64,000 nt of DNA from Caulobacter endophyticus (GTDB taxonomy: Bacteria > Pseudomonadota > Alphaproteobacteria > Caulobacterales > Caulobacteraceae): contig NZ_QDKQ01000033.1 in NCBI RefSeq assembly GCF_003116815.1, forward strand, positions 62,001-126,000, given 5' to 3'. Positions 1 to 8,305 of this stretch are shown in pieces. Position 1 is the first letter of the stretch, and the number at the start of each line of letters is the position of its first letter. A program made the translations under genes and the position numbers. The notes below the pieces were generated by a model, which worked only from the letters and a program-made list of their open reading frames with translations, searched no databases and was not told the DNA's origin.

Positions 1-659
1 GCGACCAGGTAGCGGCCGGTCAGGTCGAGCGACCAGTTCGGGGTCAGGTCCCAGGCCAGGCCCAGCAGGCCCTGGTAGGCGAAGCCCTGATCGGTGTCGT
101 CGAAGCTGACGTTCTGGATCGGGGCGGCGCCGGCGGGGACGCCGCTCAGCTGGCCGTACACCTTGTTGTGGACCCAGGCCGTACCGACGCCGGCGCCGAC
201 GAACGGACGCCACGACGAGTCGGGCAGGAAGTCATAGATGACGTTGGCCATCAGGGTGGTGGCCTTCACCTCACCGTTCGGCGCGCCGCAGGTGGGGTTG
301 GTGGCCGAACGGATCGGACCGGCGGTGCAGAGACCGAGCGGCTGCGGACGCGAGGCGTTCTCCGAGCGGACGCCCGAGATGTCGCTGCCGCGGTAGCCGT
401 ATTCGCCTTCCACGCGCCAGTTCGGCGAGATGCGGTAGCCGATACGAGCAAAGCCCGCCCAGTCTTCATCCGTCGAGAAGGTCCAGTCGTAGGGACGGCT
501 GTCGGACGCGTTGACCGACGAGCTCGCTTCGATGCCCTCGGCCGAGTGGTACCCGACGTCGCCGGCCACATACCATCCGCTCAGCGCGCTTTGGGCGGAG
601 GCGCCAGACGCCGCGCTGAGCGCGACGGCTGCAACGCCAGCCAGCAACCCGAATTTCAT
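1..659 (-). CDS. OmpA-like outer-membrane beta-barrel protein, N-terminal part (gene runs off the window)
   Basis: The minus-strand reading frame starts with ATG at 657-659 and stays open to the window edge, giving about 219 residues. It begins with a typical Sec signal peptide (MKFGLLAGVAAVALSA, cleavage after ...SGASA). The mature part alternates polar and aromatic residues with recurrent barrel phrases: GWYVAGDVGYH near the start, WRVEGEYGYRG, then WRPFVGAGVG and WSLDLTGRY. This is the pattern of the eight-stranded OmpA-type porin domain. Caulobacter proteins of this kind usually carry a C-terminal peptidoglycan-binding OmpA domain, which would lie outside the window, so the full architecture cannot be confirmed. 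Role by family: structural outer-membrane protein tethering the envelope, or a small porin. Confidence 0.85.
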   Translation of the reverse strand, partial: MKFGLLAGVAAVALSAASGASAQSALSGWYVAGDVGYHSAEGIEASSSVNASDSRPYDWTFSTDEDWAGFARIGYRISPNWRVEGEYGYRGSDISGVRSENASRPQPLGLCTAGPIRSATNPTCGAPNGEVKATTLMANVIYDFLPDSSWRPFVGAGVGTAWVHNKVYGQLSGVPAGAAPIQNVSFDDTDQGFAYQGLLGLAWDLTPNWSLDLTGRYLV

Positions 660-1377
660 GATGAGAACCCTCTAAAAAAGTTAGCCTGGACGCCCCCCGC
701 GGGGCGGCTTCCACGACGACAAACGCACGACCTCGCAAATCGGATGTGGCGCCAGCGCCACAGTGAGGGAGTTTCGTCGAATTCTCGACAAAAAGACCCC
801 ACGACGATCGGAACACGGACGTAGCCGCCGCATGGCGCAGGCCCTTGGCGCCGAGGGATATAAGTCGCGTATTTCGGGCCTAAAATCCAGGTCAACCCTG
901 GCGATTATTTCAAATAACGGCGACCATTGAGCATTGTTCAGGCGCTGCGGAGGCGACCAGCGGCGCATCTGGCGCGCCGCTGGTCACGGACCGGCCGCGA
1001 TCGCCCCCACGACCCTCGGCCCGGCCACCCTCACGTCCTCGCCGCGTTGGAGGTCGCAGCGAAGCCCTCGGGACGGTTCGCCTCGACGCCGCCCCCGCCT
1101 GTGGAGTGCGCGACGGCGTCGAGCCGCCCCCCCTTTCGCGCCGCCGGGGTTCGACGGATCGACGACCCGTCGCGGCGCAGAGAGCCTGGACCCCGCCGGC
1201 GGAAACGGCGGGTTCTCGGCGCGACCGCTAACATTGCGATCCGAGAAATGTCGCGTTCCAAACCTGGAACATTCCGTTGTCGCCGGAAGCTTCTGGGGGT
1301 TGGACAGGCGCCGACGTTCCGTTAACTACGAATGGGCAAGGCCCGCGCGGGGTGGCGCGGTCACCGGAACGGGTGTC
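660..1377. other. Long intergenic spacer between divergent genes
   Basis: About 720 bases separate the OmpA-like gene (minus) from the MFS gene (plus). Open frames here have no family resemblance and look like GC-driven noise. For the minus strand, a TTGACC box (890-895), a 16-base spacer and AATACG (868-873) form a plausible housekeeping promoter for the porin gene, implying a 5' leader of about 200 bases. A short hairpin (CCAGG/CCTGG) overlaps the -35 box. I see nothing else I can name. Confidence 0.4.
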
Positions 1378-2679
1378 TTGAAGAGCGTGCGGTCGCGTCC
1401 GGACCAGTCTTCCCTGCTCGACGTCTCCGGCGTGGCGTTGCTGGCGGTCGGGCATTTCATGGCCTTCGTCGACCGGGCCGTGCCCAGCGTCTACGCGCCG
1501 CTGCTGAAGGCCGAGTTCCAGCTCACCGACACCCAGCTGGGCGCCCTGCAGGGACCCGCCTTCGTCGCGCTCTACGTCGCCGCCACCCTGCTGGCCGGCC
1601 ATCGGGGCCATCATTTGCGGCCAGCGCCCCTGCTGGCCGGCGCGGCCGCCCTGTGGACCGCCGCCACGGCCGCCCTGGCCTTCGCGCCGAACTACGGGTC
1701 CCTGCTGGCCGCCCGCCTGACGCTGGGCTTTTCCCAGGCCGCCTTCGCCCCCGCGGCCCTCGCCCTGATCGTCGCGGCCGCCCCGCCCGAGCGGCTGTCG
1801 CGCTGGGTGTCGATGTTCACCTCCGGCTCGTCGATGGGCCGCAGCGGCGCCCTGCTGGCCGGCGGCCTGGCGCTGGGCGCTTTCTCGTCGGGGACGCTGC
1901 ACGCCTTCGGCCACGCCCCCTGGCGGGCGGCCATCATCCTGCTGACCGTTCCGAGCCTGGCGGTGACCGCGCTGCTGGCCTGGCGGCTGCGCGGGCTGAA
2001 GCCCGCCGGGGCCGGCGGACCGGGACTGGGCGCGGCCCTGGCCCGCATCGCCGCCAATCGCGCCGGCCTTGGCCTGCATTTCCTGGCGTCGGGCGCGGTG
2101 ATCCTGGTGGTGCAGTCGGCTGGCGCCTGGGCGCCGTCGATCGTCAACCGCGCCTGCGGCCTGACGCCCGCCGCCAGCGCCCTGCTGGTCGGCGTCGTGG
2201 TGCTGGTCGCCGCCCCCAGCGGACACCTGGCGGCCGGCTGGCTGATGGACCGCCGCCTGCGCGCCGGCGGCGGCCCGGCGGCGGTGCTGGCCGGCGGCCT
2301 TGCCCTGGCCGTGCTGGGGACCGCACTGCTGGCGCGGGCCGGCGATCCGGCCATGGCCGCCGCGGCGCTCTTCCTGATCACCGCCGGCGGCGGCGGAGCG
2401 GCCCTGGCGGCGCTGGCCGGCCTGCAGCCCCTGAGCCCGGCCGCCCTGCGCCCGCCGATGAACGGACTCTACCTGGCCTTCGTCACCATCGCCGGCCTGG
2501 GTTTCGGCCCGCTGCTGACCGGCGTGGTCAGCGACCGCCTGTTCGCGGGGCCGCACGGCCTGGCCGCAGCGCTCGCCGTGGTCAGCGCCCTGGCCGCCGC
2601 CCTGGCGGTCCTGGCCGCCGTGCTCGGAGCCCGTCCCTGGCGCACCCTGGCCCGCGAGACCCGCGAGGCCCTGGCCTGA
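1378..2679 (+). CDS. MFS transporter (spinster-like)
   Basis: A 433-residue, very hydrophobic protein with about 12 predicted membrane spans. The first segment contains GHFMAFVDRAVPSVYAPLLK followed by FQLTDTQLGALQGPAF, which matches the start of spinster-type major facilitator transporters (a membrane-embedded Asp-Arg followed by the TDTQLGxLQG loop). The open frame extends upstream to 934, but that extension has no transporter-like sequence. I chose TTG at 1378 because GGAACGGG lies a short way upstream; GTG at 1387 and ATG at 1459 are alternatives. The AraC-type regulator begins two bases after the stop codon, so the two genes form an operon and the regulator probably controls this transporter. 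The substrate is unknown; this branch exports or imports small organic acids and lipids. Confidence 0.8.
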   Translation: MKSVRSRPDQSSLLDVSGVALLAVGHFMAFVDRAVPSVYAPLLKAEFQLTDTQLGALQGPAFVALYVAATLLAGHRGHHLRPAPLLAGAAALWTAATAALAFAPNYGSLLAARLTLGFSQAAFAPAALALIVAAAPPERLSRWVSMFTSGSSMGRSGALLAGGLALGAFSSGTLHAFGHAPWRAAIILLTVPSLAVTALLAWRLRGLKPAGAGGPGLGAALARIAANRAGLGLHFLASGAVILVVQSAGAWAPSIVNRACGLTPAASALLVGVVVLVAAPSGHLAAGWLMDRRLRAGGGPAAVLAGGLALAVLGTALLARAGDPAMAAAALFLITAGGGGAALAALAGLQPLSPAALRPPMNGLYLAFVTIAGLGFGPLLTGVVSDRLFAGPHGLAAALAVVSALAAALAVLAAVLGARPWRTLARETREALA

Positions 2680-2680
2680 C

Positions 2681-3685
2681 ATGTCCTCAGCCGCCGCCGA
2701 CAGCTTCCGCTTCTCCAGCGACGACCATCCCGCCGACGAGGCCTTCGCCCTCTACGCCAGGCTCTATTCGCGCGGCTCCGACGTCAGCCGCGGCGCGGGC
2801 CCGTTCTTCGCCCAGGTGCGCGCCTGGCGGCTGGACAAGGTGCTGCTGTTCGAGCGCCGCCTTTCGGGGGTGATCCACGCCCGCCGCGAGCGGATCGCCG
2901 GCGACGGCTTCGATCACTTCGTGCTGACCCACGTGCTGGAGGGCCAGGTGCGGCTGCAGGCCCCCGGCCCGCCCCGCCTGCTGGGACCCGGCCAGAGCGT
3001 GCTGCTCGACACGCGCCGACCGATGCGCACCGAGCACGACGACGCCCTGATCCTGACCACCAGCATCGCCCGCGACATGATCGAGGCGGCGCTGGGTCCG
3101 GCCGGCCGCCTGCACGGCCAGGTGCTGGGGCCGCCCGACAACCGGGTGCTGGCCGACTTCCTGGCCTCCCTGGCCCGCCACGGCGACACCCTGGCCTCGT
3201 CCGCCCTGCCCGCGCTCGGCCGGGCCCTTGTCGACATTCTCTCTTCCGTGGGCGGGGATGCGGCCCGGGCCGGCCGCGAGGACCAGCGCCGCGACCTTGG
3301 CCGCCGCGAGGCCGTGCGGCGCTTCGTCATTCCACGCCTGGCCGACAAGGCCCTGTCGGTGGACGCCATAGCTGCCGGTGCGGGCGTCTCGCGCTCGTCG
3401 CTTTACCGGCTGTTCGAGAAACAGGGGGGCGTGGCCCGCTTCATCCAGCTGACCCGGCTGGACGCCCTGCGCCGCGCCCTCGACGCCCAGGACCCCGCCG
3501 CCCCCGACGACGCGGCCTTGGCCGACCGCCTCGGCTTCGCCAGCCCCGCCCAGATGGCCCGCCTGTTCGCCGAGACCTACGGCGACACCCTCGACGCCTA
3601 CCGCGCCGCCCTGGCCGACAAGCCCCACGACGACCCCGGCGTCAGCAAGAAGCGCTGGGACAGCTGGCTGGGCGAGCTGGGGTAG
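2681..3685 (+). CDS. AraC-family transcriptional regulator
   Basis: A 334-residue protein with an N-terminal sensing domain of about 200 residues (AraC_binding_2-like, with the stretch FDHFVLTHVLEGQVRL) and a C-terminal double helix-turn-helix. The first HTH reads LSVDAIAAGAGVSRSSLYRLF and the second includes ADRLGFASPAQMARLFAETYG, both characteristic of AraC/XylS proteins. The ATG lies one base after the stop of the MFS transporter gene, so translation is probably coupled. By analogy with other such pairs it likely activates the neighbouring transport operon in response to its substrate; the ligand cannot be read from the sequence. Confidence 0.85.
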   Translation: MSSAAADSFRFSSDDHPADEAFALYARLYSRGSDVSRGAGPFFAQVRAWRLDKVLLFERRLSGVIHARRERIAGDGFDHFVLTHVLEGQVRLQAPGPPRLLGPGQSVLLDTRRPMRTEHDDALILTTSIARDMIEAALGPAGRLHGQVLGPPDNRVLADFLASLARHGDTLASSALPALGRALVDILSSVGGDAARAGREDQRRDLGRREAVRRFVIPRLADKALSVDAIAAGAGVSRSSLYRLFEKQGGVARFIQLTRLDALRRALDAQDPAAPDDAALADRLGFASPAQMARLFAETYGDTLDAYRAALADKPHDDPGVSKKRWDSWLGELG

Positions 3686-4004
3686 GCCCACTGGATCAGG
3701 TTCAGCTCGTACCACTTGGCCGAGATCGACAGGGCTCCGTCCAAAGAACGAACTCCTGTGGATCGAATGTTCTCAGACCTGGGAATCTTGAACCTCGATC
3801 CGACCAAGCCGCTCGGCCTGATACAAGTCCGTTGGAACGCGGACATTCCCAACCGCCTTCGAGAGGTAGAACCCTTCTTCCTCTCGGGCCTTGGAAACGA
3901 GCCCGCTCACGCACGAGAGGCGCTATCGCCTGGCAACACACGCGCCAACGGCGTCGCCGCCCGTCAGGGCGCTTGGCGCAAGTGCTTGATTTTCAGGGAA
4001 GGAA
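3686..4004. other. Intergenic region with atypical composition
   Basis: This stretch lies between the AraC gene and tRNA-Val. Both strands are open in places, but third-codon-position GC is clearly lower than in neighbouring genes and no start site has a convincing ribosome binding site. A minus-strand fragment (about 3700-3850) spells a protein-like phrase (LDGALSISAKWYELNLIQ), which could be a decayed gene remnant. I cannot assign it. Confidence 0.35.
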
Positions 4005-4079
<75 letters not shown>

Positions 4080-4211
4080 GCCAAAGCGATCCGAAGCGTC
4101 TTCGTGAAGACGTCCCGGCCGGGAAGGTGTGGGGGTATAGCGGCGGCTTGGCCGGGGCGCAAGCCGCCTCGAAAACTTTTTCGGAGAAGTTTTCCGAAAG
4201 CTGTGGAGCCC

Positions 4212-4568
4212 TTACGCCGCCATCATCTTTTCGACTTCGGAGACGAGGTCGCGCAGGTGGACGGGCTTGGACAGCACCTTGGCGCCGGCCGGGGCGCGGT
4301 CCTGGGCCGAGAGGGCGACGGCGGCGAAGCCGGTGATGAACATGATGCGCAGGGCCGGGTCGCGGGCGGCGGCCTGGCGGGCGACCTCGATGCCGTCCAT
4401 GCCGGGCATGACGATGTCGGTCAGCAGCAGGTCCCACGGGTGCTCGAGGTGGCTGACGGCCTCTTCGCCGTCGGCGCAGGCGGTGACTTCGAAACCGGCC
4501 CGTTCGAGCGCCCGGGCGAGGAAGCCACGCAGCGAGTCGTCGTCTTCGGCGAGGAGGATGCGGGCCAT
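4212..4568 (-). CDS. cpdR: CpdR single-domain response regulator
   Basis: A 118-residue stand-alone receiver domain. The acidic pocket is EDD (residues 8-10), the phospho-acceptor is Asp51 in LLTDIVMPGMDG, the conserved Thr/Ser switch region is MFITGFAAVALSAQ, and Lys101 lies in LSKPVHL. This is essentially the known CpdR of Caulobacter. In that system the CckA-ChpT phosphorelay phosphorylates CpdR; the unphosphorylated form primes ClpXP at the cell pole for regulated proteolysis (for example of PdeA) and helps localise ClpXP for CtrA turnover. I chose the ATG at 4568 because the family begins MARILLAEDD; the open frame extends further without homology. The upstream region contains GAATC (4608-4612), a CcrM methylation site, which could give cell-cycle timing. 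The gene diverges from the formylglutamate amidohydrolase. Confidence 0.95.
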   Translation of the reverse strand: MARILLAEDDDSLRGFLARALERAGFEVTACADGEEAVSHLEHPWDLLLTDIVMPGMDGIEVARQAAARDPALRIMFITGFAAVALSAQDRAPAGAKVLSKPVHLRDLVSEVEKMMAA

Positions 4569-4720
4569 GTCGCTTACGTGTCCGTTGGAGCTCGTCTCTG
4601 GAAAGCCGAATCTTAAGTCTGGGACGGTAAATCGCCGGTGAACCGGCGCGGTCCGTCCACAGATACGACAGGGCGCGAGGCCATTTGACCGCAAGCCCGG
4701 CGCCCTCGACTATGTGACTC

Positions 4721-5656
4721 ATGAACGCATGGGACCCGATCACGCCGGAAACGGCCGCCTCCTCCAGCGGCCAGAACGCCGCGAGCGGACGCGGGCCGGC
4801 GTTCGAGGCCGTGCGGGCCGCGCCGGACGGGCGCCCGCCGCCCACCCCCGTGGTGTTCGCCTCGCCGCATTCGGGCGGCCTCTACCCGCCGGAGATGATG
4901 GCCGCCTCCCGCCTGCCCGAGGAGGTGCTGAAGGGCTCGGAGGACGCCTTCGTCGACCGGCTGATCGCCGGCGCCCCCGACCTGGGCGCAGCCACGATCC
5001 GCTCGCGGCTGGCCAGGTCCTACATCGACCTCAACCGCGACCCGTGGGAGCTGGATCCGGCGATGTTCGAGGACGAGGCCCTGCCCGAGTTCGCGCGCGG
5101 CCGCACGGCGCGGGTCGCCGCCGGTCTGGGCGCGATCGCCCGCGTGGCCGACGGCCGGCCGATCTATATGCGCAAGCTGACCTTCGAGGAGGCCAAGGCC
5201 CGCGTCGAGTACGGCCACCGCCCCTATCACGACATGCTCGACCGCCTGCTGGCCCAGGCCCGCGCCGCCCATGGCGTGGCGGTGCTGATCGACTGGCACT
5301 CGATGCCGGCGGCGGCCACGCGCGGCACGCGGGCGAGAGCGGGCGGTCCGTGCGACATCGTGCTGGGCGACCGCTTCGGGGCGGCTTGCGCGCCGGGCCT
5401 GACCAGGCTGGTCGAGGAGGCGCTGGAGGACATGGGCTATCGCGTGGCCCGCAACAGCCCCTATGCCGGCGGCTACACCACCGAGCACTACGGCCGCCCC
5501 AGCCGCCGCACCCATGCCCTGCAGGTGGAGATCAACCGCGCGCTCTACATGAACGAGGCGACTCGCGAGCCCACCGAGGGCCTGGCGGCGCTGAAGGCGC
5601 ACGTCGAGCAACTGACCGAGCGGCTGACGCGGATGGACTGGACGGCGCTGAAGTAG
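4721..5656 (+). CDS. N-formylglutamate amidohydrolase family protein
   Basis: A 311-residue protein matching the N-formylglutamate amidohydrolase (HutG-type) family. Recognisable blocks are VVFASPHSGGLYP (about residues 44-56), the acidic DAFVDRL, SYIDLNRDP, VLIDWHSMP (metal-ligand His region), the catalytic neighbourhood NSPYAGGYTTEHYG and LQVEINRALYM near the C-terminus. The reaction is zinc-dependent hydrolysis of N-formyl-L-glutamate to glutamate and formate, the last step of one histidine-degradation route. No other hut gene is next to it, so a different N-acyl substrate is possible. It diverges from cpdR across 152 bases. Confidence 0.9.
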   Translation: MNAWDPITPETAASSSGQNAASGRGPAFEAVRAAPDGRPPPTPVVFASPHSGGLYPPEMMAASRLPEEVLKGSEDAFVDRLIAGAPDLGAATIRSRLARSYIDLNRDPWELDPAMFEDEALPEFARGRTARVAAGLGAIARVADGRPIYMRKLTFEEAKARVEYGHRPYHDMLDRLLAQARAAHGVAVLIDWHSMPAAATRGTRARAGGPCDIVLGDRFGAACAPGLTRLVEEALEDMGYRVARNSPYAGGYTTEHYGRPSRRTHALQVEINRALYMNEATREPTEGLAALKAHVEQLTERLTRMDWTALK

Positions 5657-5738
5657 GAACGATGGGGGCCTCGGAACGGCCACGCGCCCGCAAACCGCCG
5701 CAAAGGGCTGCAAACTGGCCGCCCGTCGGGCTCAGGCC

Positions 5739-5767
5739 AAAAAAAAGCCCGGCGGTAAGGCCGGGCT
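5739..5767 (-). terminator. Rho-independent terminator of the small RNA
   Basis: On the minus strand, AGCCCGGC (5767-5760) and GCCGGGCT (5753-5746) form a perfect eight-base stem with a six-base loop, followed by eight U residues (5746-5739). The orientation shows that it serves a minus-strand transcript and not the upstream plus-strand gene. Confidence 0.85.
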
Positions 5768-5821
5768 AGTTCATTAGGGAGGAAACGCCCAGGAAGGGCA
5801 GAAGCGGCAGCGCCGCCTCAC
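5739..5821 (-). ncRNA. Probable small regulatory RNA with CCU-rich, anti-Shine-Dalgarno segments
   Basis: The minus strand holds a complete short transcription unit: a promoter (see 5828-5856), about 83 transcribed bases and a strong intrinsic terminator ending in eight U residues. Predicted by eye, the RNA folds into three stem-loops: GCGGC/GCCGC with a GCU loop, GCCC/GGGC with a UUCCU loop, and the terminator hairpin. An unpaired UUUCCUCCCUAAU segment lies between the second and third. Two exposed CCU-rich patches can pair with Shine-Dalgarno sequences, as in alphaproteobacterial small RNAs of the GsrN or CcsR ('cuckoo') kind. I cannot assign it to a known family. A short open frame on the same strand (5774-5965) starts well upstream of the promoter and looks non-functional. 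Confidence 0.7.
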
Positions 5822-5827
5822 ACCTTC

Positions 5828-5856
5828 CTTATAGGGTGCGCTGCGAAATCGAGCAA
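5828..5856 (-). promoter_or_regulatory. Sigma-70-type promoter of the small RNA
   Basis: Minus-strand -35 box TTGCTC (5856-5851), exactly 17 bases of spacer, then -10 box TATAAG (5833-5828). The predicted start is near 5821. No protein start lies between here and the terminator, which supports a non-coding RNA. Confidence 0.65.
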
Positions 5857-6068
5857 GCGGAAAGTTGGACAGCGTTGTCGAATTTTCTGCGTCAACCTGT
5901 AGCAACCCTTTGCACAGCAAGGATCGGAGAACGCTGATCTGCAAGCTTGACCATAAAATAGGCATTGCTGCGCTGCAGCATTAGTTGCCCAAGAAACGAC
6001 AACCGCCAGAAACCACCTCAAACCCGGTAGGAATAAGGGTTTGCGAGATGACACCGGTAACCGCGACA

Positions 6069-6080
6069 TAAGGCGCCTTA
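6069..6080. promoter_or_regulatory. Perfect 12-base palindrome upstream of typA
   Basis: TAAGGCGCCTTA is self-complementary and lies about 100 bases before the typA start. It could be a regulator binding site; nothing identifies the protein. Confidence 0.3.
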
Positions 6081-6178
6081 CGCACGGGGTGGATAAACGC
6101 AGCGCAGTCGCGTAAAAGCCGCGCGCCTGACGCGCGCAGCGTCTCATCCGATTTTCTCCGAAAGCCCGCCGTCCTCCC

Positions 6179-8014
<1,836 letters not shown>

Positions 8015-8045
8015 TTCTTCCCAGGCTCCTTCGGGATCTGAAACG

Positions 8046-8076
8046 GGCCGCCGACCTTCGGGTCGGCGGCCTTTTT
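8046..8076 (+). terminator. Rho-independent terminator of typA
   Basis: GGCCGCCGACC (8046-8056) and GGTCGGCGGCC (8061-8071) form a perfect 11-base stem closed by a TTCG tetraloop and followed by five T residues, 32 bases after the typA stop codon. Confidence 0.9.
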
Positions 8077-8090
8077 CGTGGGCGACGCCA

Positions 8091-8230
8091 GCTCCTCCCC
8101 CGTAAAACGGGGGAGGGGGACCACGAAGTGGTGGAGGGGGCGAGACTGGGCTCGGCGCTCCGTCCCTCGCCCCCTCCGTCACGCTGCGTATCCGCAGCGC
8201 GCCACCTCCCCCGTTGCACGAGGGAGGAGC
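8091..8230. repeat. Dispersed palindromic intergenic repeat, copy A
   Basis: A composite of inverted CTCCTCCCCC/GGGGGAGG blocks and an inner GC-rich dyad, ending CTCCCCCGTTGCACGAGGGAGGAG. It belongs to the same loose family as copies at 13331, 30295, 31785 and 51391, but is the most divergent full-length one: its left half lacks the GGCCCGNAGGGCC core. It lies between the ends of convergent typA and the TonB receptor gene. Confidence 0.6.
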
Positions 8231-8244
8231 TTGGGTCTGTGACC

Positions 8245-8281
8245 AAAAGAAAGGCCGCCGCCCGCGAGGGCGACGGCCTTT
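8245..8281 (-). terminator. Rho-independent terminator of the TonB-dependent receptor gene
   Basis: On the minus strand, AAAGGCCGTCGCCC and GGGCGGCGGCCTTT pair with a single mismatch around a short loop, followed by CTTTT. It lies 25 bases after the receptor's stop codon. Confidence 0.75.
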
Positions 8282-8305
8282 CCGCCTTCCAAGGCGAAAC
8301 GCGGC

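Noticed and set aside
168..824. 218-residue plus-strand frame over the porin gene
   Set aside because: Overlaps the signal peptide and barrel of the OmpA-like gene on the opposite strand and lacks any domain.
5774..5965. 63-residue minus-strand frame in the small-RNA region
   Set aside because: Its start is upstream of the promoter, so the RNA would not contain it, and it has no ribosome binding site.
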